Assembly: GCF_000143415.4 (NCBI RefSeq)
Contig: NW_003314269.1
Span: 3,457,887-3,503,304 of the forward strand
DNA: 45,418 nucleotides
Reading direction: 5' to 3'
Origin: Selaginella moellendorffii
Lineage: Eukaryota > Streptophyta > Lycopodiopsida > Selaginellales > Selaginellaceae
A model generated the notes under the pieces. That model saw only the letters and a program-made list of their open reading frames with translations. It made no database searches and was not told the origin of the DNA. Shown in pieces: positions 34,901 through 45,180 of this stretch (its first letter is position 1; each line of letters opens with the position of its first letter). The translations under genes and the position numbers were made by a program.

Positions 34901-36659
34901 AACACATGAGAAAGAGATGTTTGCTATAGTGTCGGCCCTGGAACACTGGAGACACTACTTGGGTGGACATACCAAGGTTTATACAGATAGTAACACACTA
35001 AGCTACTTTGCTATGCAGCCTAAGCTTATGCCAAAGTAGGCTCGTTGGCAAGAGAAGCTTGCTAAATATGATATTGAAATCATATATAAACCAGGTAAAG
35101 ACAATATTGTTCTGGATGCATTGAGTCGTCAAGCTCAATTCCGGGCAATATTGGCAATTAGTTCGGACTGGTTGGAGGACGTTCGGGCTTCGTATGGAAG
35201 TGATTCATTGGCGAAGGCAATCTTACGCCATGCAAAGTTGTCAAAGCAGAACTCTGGTAGCAAGGCAGCGAAAGTTGCTAACCACACCAATGCGAAGCTT
35301 CACTTCTCGGTTCGGGATGGATTTATATTCTATAAGCAAGAAAGATTGTATCTTCCCTTTAAGGATCTACAACAGTTGTTTCTGCAGGAACATCATGATG
35401 TTCCAGCAGCAAGACATGGTGGACAGCGAAAAACTCTGGCTTCATTGAAAAAGGGATTTTTCTGGTCTAGTATGGAAGGTGATGTAGTGGATTATGTCCG
35501 TTCCTGCCCTATATGCTAGCAATGTAAGCACAAAACTGAGAAGCAGGCTGGAAAGTTGCAGTGCATTCCAACACCGGCATGGCCATTTCAAAGTGTGACA
35601 CTTGATTTCGTCACTTGCTTGCTGAAGTCTAAGGGTTATGATACTTTAATGGTGGTTGTGGATCGGTTGTCAAAGATTGCACACTTCATTCCAACTATGG
35701 GAACAGTGAATGTGAAACAAGCAGCAAAGCTCTTTTTCCATGAAGTCATGCGGGTTCGTGGTCTTCCCGAAGAGATGATCTTGAATAGGGATTCGAGGTT
35801 TACGGGGAAGTTTTGGGGCACACTGTTCCAGCTGTTTGGTACCAAGCTAAAATTTAGTACGGCTTATCATCCTCAGACTGATGGGCAGACCGAACGTGTG
35901 AATGCCCAAGTTGAGGATTATCTACGGTACTATGTTGCGGCGGACTAACGCGATTGGGTTGAGCATTTGGATACAGCAAAAATAGGTTATAACAACACAT
36001 TTCACAGTGCTATAGGCTGTTCTCCATGGGAGATGCTGCAAGGGAATGCTCATGGGGTTCCTCAACAGATTGTTGTACCGAAATCTATGTTCGAAATGTT
36101 GGTCCCGACTGTTGAGACTTATGCGGAGCAGCTACACCAAGGTTGGTCTAGGGCTACTGAGGCGATGGGCAAAGTTCAGAATAAGTATCGACATGATAAG
36201 GATCAGCATTGTCGGGATGTATCCTATCAAGTGGGAGATCAGGTGTGGCTACCTTCCTAGAACTTGAACATTAAGGGATGTTTATCTCAGAAGTTATTGC
36301 CGAGATATGTTGGACCCTATCGGGTGGTGAAGCGAGTTGGTGATGTATCCTATAAGTTGGATCTTCCGGATGAGTTGTCCAATGTACATAATGTGTTTCA
36401 TGTCAGTTTACTGGCACCATATCATGTTGCTGCGGATCGCTCTGTGGACATTCGTCCCCCTCTGAAAGTTGTGAATGGTGACATGGAGTATGAGGTTGAA
36501 GCGATTCTCTTGTCTCGCAAAGCTCATGGTGGTCGTTCCAAGGAATATCTAGTTAAGTGGAAAGGTTACCCAACTTGTGAATCAACTTGGGAACCTCTTA
36601 GGAATTTTACACATGCTCATAAGCTTGTCACGGAGTATGAGAATAGTAATAAAGACTAG
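31948..36659 (+). pseudogene. Chromovirus (Ty3/Gypsy) gag-pol polyprotein, disabled
   Basis: Domains in order: gag with a coiled-coil Lys/Glu region (32116-32190) and capsid part; zinc knuckle at about 33016-33060 with Asp where His is expected; aspartic protease ([11 protein letters not shown], about 33280); reverse transcriptase (33900-34500); RNase H (34760-35010); integrase with HHCC finger and catalytic core (35380-36000); chromodomain (36480-36640). The reverse-transcriptase centre reads YIND instead of YIDD, and the integrase second Asp site reads NRD instead of DRD. Eleven in-frame stops (31999, 32083, 32440, 32551, 32563, 34155, 34173, 35037, 35517, 35946, 36258) and one frameshift near 32960 break it. 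From 33036 to 36659 the frame is otherwise continuous. It cannot encode a working polyprotein, and the lesions suggest a moderately old copy. Confidence 0.93.
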
Positions 36660-37259
36660 TTTTTGTAAAAAAAAAAAAAACTTTGTAATAAATCTTGCAA
36701 ATCAATAAAGTAATATATTCCTTTCAATCACAAGTGTCGTTTCTCTCGTTTGTTCATACTTGGGTCAGTTTTGGCAAGTTGACTTTGGCACTTCGATGCA
36801 TGGGTCCAATCCATAACCATGGGGATAACTATTATAGATTGATCACAAGTCCCCACCTTTTTCTCGATGACTCATTTTCGAAAAGGGTCGTGTAAACAAC
36901 TTAATCTACTAGTTTATAATAGTTGTCTAAATCTTCCCGACGGGGTTGATTTCTTGCTCAGGGGCAGTTGGGCCTTTGGCCTTCTCCCTATGTCCCTGTG
37001 GGCAGGGATGTTCATTCCTTTGTAAGCCGAGTGGTACTCGGAGCAGCAAGGGTGGCTAACTTCGTTAGTCATTTCCTTGTTAGCGACGGCCAGAGGGTGT
37101 CTGAGTCTTAACGTCTTTGGACGTAGAGGAGAGGTCGTTCCATAATTCATTTAAGTCGGTGTATTTCCCACATAGTGTGCTTTCCATTAACTTTCGAAGT
37201 TGTTTCCTTGACGGTTTGCTAGACTCGGGTATGCATCGACGAGGATGTCGATCTTCCCC
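36660..37259 (+). mobile_element. 3' untranslated part of the chromovirus
   Basis: After the polyprotein end there is an A-rich run at 36667-36680, AATAAA-like signals at 36690 and 36703, and about 550 bp without coding potential leading to the polypurine tract. Confidence 0.5.
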
Positions 37260-37273
37260 AAGGGGGGGGAGAG
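37260..37273 (+). promoter_or_regulatory. Polypurine tract
   Basis: AAGGGGGGGGAGAG directly precedes TGTCGTG. This is the usual plant Gypsy plus-strand primer site adjacent to a 3' LTR. Confidence 0.7.
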
Positions 37274-38071
37274 TGTCGTGAATGTGACTTCGGGTATCGA
37301 AAGATACTTGTCGATTAGTCCTTATGGACACTCTTTCCTTACTGCCATGACGGTAGAAGGTCAGTACAGTTGGTTCCCTTTATTGTTCCCACTTGAGCTA
37401 GTTGAGAAACTGGTCAATGACCGTGTACTTAAATCGGTATTGAGACTAGTCCCTCAATATCGCTGAATGATAGCTTACCGTGTCTACCAAACACCCTCAC
37501 TATCATGCCCTTAGTGTTGGTCTCATTTCAGTCCCATATGCTATTTATGAAAAGTGTCTAGATTCGCATATCTACGGAATGTAGAGATCGGCCTGAACAC
37601 AATGGTGTTCGTCCCGTGTCCAAATTCACAATCTAAGGACATTCCATATTTAGTAAGTTTCGAACTTGTCCAAGAGACTAACTCCTGGTACTAAGGGAGG
37701 CTTGGGGTGAAAGCCCAAAGCATGTGTCCCTCAAGGGGGGGGCTATGGGGGGTTTTAAATATATAGTAGGGATAGTGGTTGGAATGTATGTTCGACCACT
37801 TGAGACATTAGTTCGGCTCCTGCTGGGCTGTGTCGCTCCTTGTTTTGCGTCCGGCTTGGGTCTAAGCCTAAGCTCCATGCTGCTCTAGTCGGTGGAGTAC
37901 CCTCCTCCTTGTGTTAGGCCACCGGTATGCCAAAATTGTGCCAGACTCCGTTTGACACCATTTTTGCGTGTAGGTGCTGGATACGGGGAGCTGGTGCTCA
38001 TGGGATTGTACCGGACCCTCGTTTGTAGTGCAACGGGCTTGGAGTTTGGCTCCAAATTCAGGTGCATTACA
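37274..38071 (+). mobile_element. Putative 798-bp LTR of the chromovirus
   Basis: Begins TGTCGTGAATG after the polypurine tract and ends CATTACA before TTTGGTATCAAAG. It contains the core TGAAAGCCCAAAGC (37708-37721), a G-rich tract and TATAGTAGGGATAGT, shared with the 22011 and 24327 LTRs. No matching 5' copy is present; the 5' end of the element carries the unrelated 162-bp LTR instead. Confidence 0.6.
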
Positions 38072-38073
38072 TT

Positions 38074-38086
38074 TGGTATCAAAGAG
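38074..38086 (+). promoter_or_regulatory. Second primer-binding-site-like sequence
   Basis: TGGTATCAAAGAG lies two bases after the 798-bp LTR and directly before the second 162-bp LTR. A primer-binding site downstream of what appears to be a 3' LTR is not expected in a simple element. Confidence 0.5.
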
Positions 38087-38248
38087 TGTAGCGCATGTGA
38101 TCATGGGATGAGATTTGGATATACTGTCACTGTGGATCCTTGGAACCTTGGGGGATAAATGGGGATAAAATAGCCATTAAGGGCTTTCTCATCAAGCAAT
38201 TGCCCTTTTTCCAGTTGGCTTAAGGGGAGAGAGATAAGATGCGCTACA
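38087..38248 (+). mobile_element. Short 162-bp LTR, copy 2
   Basis: Begins TGTAGCGCAT and ends ATGCGCTACA, a perfect 10-bp inverted terminal repeat with TG...CA ends. Its length equals copy 1. It is followed by GT and TGGTATTGGAGC (38251-38262), a weaker match to the initiator tRNA-Met primer site. Confidence 0.85.
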
Positions 38249-38598
38249 GTTGGTATTGGAGCAAATAGCACGGGTTCGATTCCCATTGATTAATGGCTAC
38301 TTAAAAATATAATATACCCTTGAGCAAGGTATATTCCTACCCCTAAATTTGAAATTGTACGTATTGGGCATCCATGCGTACGTCCTTCCTCTTGTGTGGA
38401 GTATCCACGGACGAAGGTATCCACCGTGGGACTGTAGTACGGGTGGATGACTAGTTGCTTCACATGGAATAACTGATTTACACAATGGAAGGATTGGTAG
38501 ATTGAGTGCAGAAATGGAGGTGTTGGTTCCCCTTGGCTCAGTAAGGGTTGTTAGTCAATAGTCAATGAAGACATTGACATCTCTGAAGGGAGGGTGAG
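38249..38598 (+). mobile_element. 350-bp non-coding internal domain of TRIM-like element
   Basis: Bounded by a primer-site-like sequence at 38251-38262 and a polypurine tract GAAGGGAGGGTGAG at 38585-38598, with no open frame of note between. A GGGTTCGATTCCC motif at 38271-38283 resembles a tRNA T-arm. Size and layout fit a terminal-repeat retrotransposon in miniature, moved in trans by an autonomous element. Confidence 0.6.
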
Positions 38599-38732
38599 TA
38601 TAGTGCATGTGATCATGGGATGAGATTTGGATATGGTGTCACCATGGATCTTTGGAACATTGGGGGATAAATGAGGATAAAATAGCCACTAAGGGCTCTC
38701 TCATCAAGCAATTGCCCCTTTTCCAATTGACA
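38599..38732 (+). mobile_element. Short LTR, copy 3 (134 bp, shortened 3' end)
   Basis: Starts TATAGTGCATGTG (TGTAGCGCATGTG in the other copies) right after a polypurine tract and follows copies 1 and 2 for about 130 bp. It then jumps to ACA, missing about 28 bp near the 3' end. TATCC follows at 38733-38737, matching TATCC before copy 1. Confidence 0.7.
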
Positions 38733-39160
38733 TATCCCTTGACTTTATTAAGTTATATAACTTTTGGACTTTGTTAATCCAATATCCTGTAAGGCTTAGC
38801 CTCATAATTACTTTTGAGGTGCCACCACACGTGAATACGACTTCTTGTTTTCACATCCTATTCATAAAGACCATCTTTGCAAATGTTACTCTAACACTTG
38901 ATTATCTTTTGTTCCACATAGGTTACTTTTGCCACTTAAAACCATCTTTTCATATGATGAGAACATTGATTCATCCTTTGAGTGTACCCTCTTAACACCT
39001 TAGGTTGTTCCAGTTGTTATTAAAGGTAGCTCCAATTATCATTTCAAGAACATTTGTTCTCATCCATATTTAACCTCTTACAATCATTAACTCTAGACTT
39101 AATTCATGAACACCATCCTCAACTATATAAGAATAATTTTGCAACTCCTTTATTGTTTAG
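38733..39160 (-). mobile_element. Inner part of left arm of the inverted repeat
   Basis: Its reverse complement matches 40945-41365, for example the segment GGACTTTGTTAATC and the GAGGTG/GTCACC-CACAC segment. The insertion of the composite element split this part from 28957-31592. Confidence 0.7.
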
Positions 39161-40443
39161 GAGTCTTTATCCTTTTTGTGATCCCAACTATAGTTATTTA
39201 CCACAACTACATTAGTTAATTTGCTAAATCAAATGTTTATATAAATCACATCCTTAACTCTTTGAGAAAAATCTTTTATTATTCATAAAATCCCAAAGTC
39301 ATTCCTTATTGGCCCCTTTTTATCCACTATATTGCATATATGTTCATATATGAATTAAAGTGGAGAGTCATACTATCTCAACATGCTACTCCTTGAGGAT
39401 AAGCCCACTCTTGGGATGTTTTGATGCCAATACAAATGGTGATATGCTTAACCACTAATAAAAATTGGACTAAGGAAGAACTTTAACACCAAATTATAAG
39501 CAACAAAATTTCCATTTTACTTTAGTCACTTAACTATATATTTAACCACTTGGAGACGTCTCACTCATAATGTCCATAAGTTTTATTCCCAACTTAGGGG
39601 CATGCTAACCCCATGAATAACATCTATACCACTTAATCTTTGCATTTGACCCAAATGCTCTATGTGTCCAATCCTACTACAAATATTTAAAAGTACCACT
39701 AATATATCAACCCGTTATGCTAAGGCTATGTTCATTCACCTTTGTCTCATTGATAATCCAAGACCACCCATACCACAAACCCATTTTCTAAAGACTATGT
39801 CATTCGCTTATGAGTGGCTATCCCCTAACCACACCTTTACACCATTAGGATGCTTGAAGATATAAGGAATACCCTTCCCTAATGTCCCTTCTTTAGTCCC
39901 CACTAAGTCCCTCTCTATCTACGGTCATACTCACCAACATTGCTATTAAATTAGGGTTTGAAGGCTTGACCACTAAATCCCATTAACCTCTCAGATTTCC
40001 TTACCCTGTGATCATATCTTTGGTCACTACATAAAATGGCTACTCCTCTTTCTTTCCATAGTTTAGGATTTTAAGATAATCTTTCGAAACACCATAGCCT
40101 TATGTGAGCCTTGCATGTATTCTCCCTAGCTTCCACTGTTAAATGCCCTAGCCATGTGGCTAAAGCAAAGTTCTAATAAGCCATACCAAATATCCAAATA
40201 GGTAGCACCACCCACACTTGAATTAGGAGTATTGACCATTCAATCTCGTAGGGGAGCTAGAACCAACTTGTAAACACTTCACCAAGTTACCTCACTTGTT
40301 TGTCTGTGTTCACTTTAGCCTTGGACTCTTTAGTGGTTATATCATTACCCACTATATAGGTATAGCTTTCCTTGGTCATATTAGCCTTTCCTGGCCAAAC
40401 TAGCTCCATTGGAGTCCTCCCCTTACTATCCTTTTGGAGCTCA
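39161..40443 (-). other. Centre of the inverted repeat, degenerate Gypsy sequence
   Basis: No intact frame is seen. A segment at 39495-39560 (CAAAATTTCCATTTTA...ACCACTTGGAG) is a direct repeat of 28965-29025, so a second end of the same old element family lies here. The rest is unassigned. Confidence 0.4.
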
Positions 40444-40914
40444 CTAAACCCTAGAGTTTAGGCTTTCACCCTCGGACTTGTTTTGTTTGATGGGATAATC
40501 TACTATCATGTGTATTTTATGTTGCAAAATGTCTGTCTTGCCAATGTCCCTATTACCTATGCTAAAGACATGGTAGTATCGTAGCAATAATTCATTAAGC
40601 TCCCTTTCTAGCTCTACCTTGGCCAAGCATAGGCCCAAACGTAGCTGTTCCTTGAGCTACTGTAAGAAGGTTGCATCATGTTGTAAGTGCTTCAGTCTCA
40701 TAGTGCTGTCACCAAACTTAGTTGTTGAAATGCATATTTCTCTTGACTTAGATAGTTCGATGCTTGAGAGGTCACAAACATCATGTACCTTAGCAATTGA
40801 TAATACTAGTTTGCGATGCAATATGGCCAAGGGATCTTGTTTATATATTTGTACTATATATGGGAGTACATTGGCCACCAAGACTTGGATTTTTTGGAAT
40901 GTTGCATCATCCAA
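40444..40914 (-). pseudogene. Decayed Gypsy pol fragment (spacer and reverse-transcriptase N-terminus)
   Basis: On the minus strand, two frames separated by a stop (40914-40657 and 40638-40444) encode VANVLPYIVQIYKQDPLAI with AKVHDVCDL, then LNELLLRYYHVFSIGN, IGKTDILQHKIHM and PIKQN. This order is the region between protease and reverse transcriptase of some Gypsy polyproteins (usual form LL..Y.DVF...DIG.TD...H.I.T....PI.Q). The catalytic core of reverse transcriptase is not preserved. The divergence from the 31948-36659 polyprotein is large, so this is a different lineage. Confidence 0.7.
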
Positions 40915-43404
40915 TATGCCACTAGCCGCAAATAATCCTTGTCTCCTAACCTTATCATATCTTCATATAATTAAGGGTAGTGCTCATGAATTTGATACTA
41001 GAGTTTATGACCATAAGAGGTCAAATATGAATGAGGATATATGTCCTTGAAATGGTAGTTGGGGTTACCTTAATAAAGGTCGAAACAACCCAAGGAATTG
41101 GGGGGTGTATTTAAAGGATGAGTTGGTGTTCTCATTATGTAGAAATATAGTTCTAAAGGGCAAAAGTAACTCATGTAGAATAAAGGATAATTAAGTGTTA
41201 GGGTAACATTTGTAAAGATGATCCTTGTGAATAGGATATGAATACGAAAAGTCATATTCAAGTGTGGTGACGCCTCAAAAGTAGCCAAGAGGCTAGGACT
41301 TTATAAAATGTCAGATTAACAAAGTCCAAAAGTTGGATAATTTAGTAGAGTCAAGGGATGGTCCCAAAGGAGTGGTGGAATCCTATTTGGATGGAGGTGA
41401 AGGACTAAGAGGATTATTATATTCAAATATAATAACAGTGGGTATTTCATTAATGGCAAAACACACCATATTAAAGTCGTGAAAAGGTGTTCACAAAAGA
41501 AGGCAACTTTACCAAAGACCAATAATTGGTATAAAAAACTATTGCTTTAGTCATGGCAAAAACTAAACATATGTGGAAAGTGTCTTAAGGGTAGGCTCGT
41601 GGAACTAATAGGGTGGAGACCCCAAATGTCTCAAAAAATAATGTCTTAAGGTCAAGTTATTGGGTTTATGGGAGCCTCTTACTAAAGGAATCCAAATGGA
41701 AATTGGATTGGCATAGCCTAAGCTGGAATGCATGTAACTTAAGTGCGTTAAACTAAATAATGATGAAGGTGTGGAAGCACCAGCAATGAGTTGTAAGACT
41801 TAACAATTATGAAAAAAGTAAATAAAAGATGTAATATAATTGATTGGATTAGTGGAATTTAACTTTTTAACACTTCTTATTGGGATAAAAAGGTTAGATA
41901 TATCTTTTGGAGGATAAATTACTTATGTTGTGATATAATGAATCAATATCATAGAATGAAATGCTCATTGTTAAAAAAGCTTATCATTGAAATACTTAAA
42001 CACTTTAAAACACTAAAATATAGTGTTTGGTCTCATAAGGGCATTAAATAAGGCTCAAGGGACTAAGTCCCTAGAGAATAATGGATAGAAGGTGTTATCA
42101 AATGTCCAAGGTTGTGGAAAGTTAAAGATTGGAGAAGTTCATTTATCTGAATTGGACTAAGCCAAAAAAGATTTTAACAAGGCTAGTGATAAACATAGAA
42201 AGGCCTATAAGTAGCAATATTAATCCTGATGTGTGGGATTACAAAGTGAGTATATCCAAATTAAGGAACCACTCTTTATGCTATCAGATAGGTTCATCCC
42301 TCTAAGAATATTTGCTAAAGCATGGTAGAAAGTGCAAAGTTATCCTCCTAGTCTAAAGGAAAATAACTCAAAGGAATGTATAAGGCCAAAAGCAAGCTAT
42401 TAAAAGATAAAACCAAACCATAGACTTTGAAGGGCATAGCCAAAAGTGGTTATGCAAGTTAGGAGTGGGGAATCAAGTGCGTGCTTGAATGTGTTGCTAC
42501 TAGCAATTAAAGTGCTATGAAGAGTCTAAAGTATGGAATTATCCATGTTAGACTATATGGCAATTAAGAAGCTTACGAAAAGGAAAACCTTAGTAAGATA
42601 AGTGATAAAGTCTCTTTGATATACTCAAAGATAATTTTAAGTAGGTTAGTATTTAGAAAGACAAATGTAAATGGTTCATAAGAATATTTAAAATTAAAAT
42701 GGCACAACAAAAGCTTATTATGAGGCAAGGCTATCAAGGTTGGAGAAATATTTTTCAAGTGTTCAAAAAGATGGCTTTGAACAAAAGTCAATGTTTAAGG
42801 ACTTTTATGCATATGTATAAAACTATGCTACGTTGGTAAAATGACTTGTTAAGTAGTGTTAACTTCAAAAAGGGTGGCCTATGAGGCCAAGCATGGAAAA
42901 TTCCATATATAATCACAAATTGAATAATTAATTTGTCAAGTGAGAAGACTTGAATGCTTAGAGGAATTATATTTCTAAGCTGTGATCCGTAGTACACTTT
43001 GGGTATAAATTGGTGCACCAGCATGGGGAGTCACGTTAAACATCCTAGGTGATGCCATCTGTAGATGCATATATAGAACTTAGGTTTGAATCCCAACCCT
43101 TTAGTGCTTAGGTTCGAGTTCTAACTCACTAGAGCAAGGTGATGGTTTGGAATATGAGGATACTTATTTTTCGGTAGTCATGGACTCTTAGTAAGGAGGT
43201 TGGATTGGGCACACTGCCAAGCGGGGAATGCTCCAAAGTCATGATGCACAATTAGATTACTTAATGTGAAAGCTTGGTATATCTAACTTGAACACTTTTA
43301 CATAAGTGGTACTAAAGACGTGGTGAATGAAATAGGGACATTCAATCTTAATTACTATTGACCCTTGGCTAAAAGGGCTAGCTTGGGTGCACTACCAAGT
43401 GTGG

Positions 43405-43608
43405 GGATGTGTAAGCAACCAAAGGGAACGACTTGAGAGACGATCCATGGGGCTCAAATATAGAGGGAAAGGGCCCATGAACAAGAGTGCACCCCCTTTT
43501 CCAATTGGTTAAGGGTCTTGGGATACTTGGAGTTAAGCGTCCTTGGGTTTGAATAGTACTGGGCTGGGTGACCTCTCGGGAAGTCCAAACTCAGGAGCTT
43601 ACAGGATG
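43405..43608 (+). mobile_element. Cassandra-type solo LTR with 5S rRNA-like segment
   Basis: A 194-bp LTR (43410-43603) begins TGTAAGC and ends GCTTACA, a perfect 7-bp inverted terminal repeat. It is flanked by the 5-bp direct repeat GGATG (43405-43409, 43604-43608). Positions 43531-43585 resemble plant 5S rRNA from about the middle to near the 3' end, including AGTTAAGCGT, CTTGGG, ATAGTACTGGGCTGGGTGA and GGGAAGTC. This is the internal-control region used by RNA polymerase III. The combination of a short LTR with embedded 5S sequence defines Cassandra elements. Only one LTR is present, so this is a solo LTR. The site without insertion is seen at 24230-24248. Confidence 0.85.
43531..43585 (+). 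other. 5S rRNA-derived internal promoter region within the LTR
   Basis: The segment retains the A-box-, intermediate-element- and C-box-like parts of a 5S gene (AGTTAAGCGT...GGGTTTGAATAGTAC...GGCTGGGTGACC), with some substitutions. The 5' half of 5S rRNA is absent, so this is not a 5S rRNA gene. Pol III transcription of the LTR is possible but not shown. Confidence 0.8.
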
Positions 43609-45180
43609 CCCCCAAGGTTGTGGTCAACAACTTAAAGATCATATTTAATACTTATTGGTAAACCTATTAAATTGTCTATATGGGATTATTAGGTGAATCT
43701 ATGGTTGATAGTCAAGGACAAGCTCTTTGGTGGTTTAAGGAATGATGTTCTTAGTTTAAATTAGTGATTTAAATAAATGGTATAGTGTGATTTGGTTAAG
43801 GTGACTAAGTGGGAAGGACACATAAAATATATGAACTATGATAATGTGATGGTATAATGAGTTCAAGAAAGTAGTATCTAATAAAGACCTATAGGAGGGT
43901 CACAAAATTAAGCTATAGATAGAGCCTATTGTAAAAAATGCTAAAGAAACTTACTAGGGGTGAACACCTTATGGACTTGGCAAAGCAAAACCTTTGCTAT
44001 AGAATCGAAAAAATACCTCAAAGATGGAAGTAATGATTTCAAATTGCGTGGTGTAACAATCAAAGGATAAGAACAAAAGACTAATAGCCAAAAATGGGCT
44101 TTAGAAATCATTAGAAGGGATCCAAATGACAATTTATGCAAAGAATATCTATATGGTGGATGCTAACAGATTGTAAGAAAGGAAATATATTTATAAAGAT
44201 GGATTTCCCAAATGCTTCAATGTGGTGGAGGCAAAAGCTCCAAGAGATGAAGCAACAAAATAACCAAATAATAAAGCAATAGACAACCTTAGCACAAATG
44301 ATGGATAAATAAAACTTAATGTTTAAAGTGGTATGAAGTAAAAGAGAAAATGATGATGCCCTCAATTGAAAGATTTCCTAAGATGGGGAAGTGAAGTTTG
44401 CATAACATGTGCAATTCAAAATGTCAGAGGTATCAAAGAAATTGACTTGAGAAGTCAATATCATAGTTCTAAAGTATGATGGTTATGTTGATAGAGGTTA
44501 GGATTACTTGGGAATGAGTAATGGAATTGAGATAAAGACCGAAACTGACACCGAAACCAAGAATAAAACCAAGTGAAACACAGCAGATTAACCATGCATT
44601 CAAGCATTTTTTTGACAGTTAAGATTACAACTTTGACACTCAAGGTTACAATCTTGATAGTTAGAACTTAGGAAGAAGTGGCAATTGCCACCATATAGTA
44701 GTTAAAGGGGAAAGTTAGCACTTGACCTCTATCTCTATCTTTATTGAACTGTAGCTTAACACCAATGCACATCTATTTGCTCAAAACTCAGAGTATTCTA
44801 GTGATATCAAGCCTATCTTTACTCACAACTATTCGCATAAGTGTTCTTGGGGATTGAAGGTCTCAAGTTAGTTTCTAATTGATTCATGTATTTAGTAGCA
44901 TATTCTAGGGTGAGAAACATAGTCCCAACTCAAGAATAATGACACCAAAAGCCCTCTAGCACTTTGCAATCACAATAGCAAACTATTACAACTAGTTCTT
45001 CACTAAATTCTCTCTTGCACCTACAACAACTATATCATCTATCAAGTTTTCACTAGGCCAGAGATTGAGTCTGAATCTAAGTCCAAGGGTGAAAGCCCAA
45101 AGCAATTGTCTCATAGACCCTAGGGGGTTCAATGAGCTCTAAAAGGATAATAGGGAAAGAACTCCAATGGAGCCAATTTG

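Larger units (their letters stand above)
40945..45180 (+). mobile_element. Right arm of decayed inverted repeat (degenerate Gypsy debris)
   Basis: Inverted counterpart of 28957-31592 plus 38733-39160. About 1 kb of this arm (roughly 41365-42400) has no partner on the left. Tandem variants of one LTR-like segment occur at 43170-43230 and 43360-43410. Toward the right end, 45060-45104 carries the end of a GAGTCT-type array directly followed by TGAAAGCCCAAAGC (45091-45104), the LTR core also seen at 22386. No open frame is retained. Confidence 0.7.

Noticed and set aside
38239-38290. tRNA-like sequence (CAGTTGGTATTGGAGC then GGGTTCGATTCCC)
   Set aside because: Too short between the D-arm-like and T-arm-like parts to hold an anticodon arm. 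The first part is better read as LTR end plus primer-binding site.
40619-41050. 143-codon plus-strand frame
   Set aside because: Opposite strand of the decayed Gypsy pol fragment, which has clear family motifs on the minus strand.
43531-43585. 5S rRNA gene
   Set aside because: Only the 3' half is present and it lies inside precise LTR borders with a target duplication.
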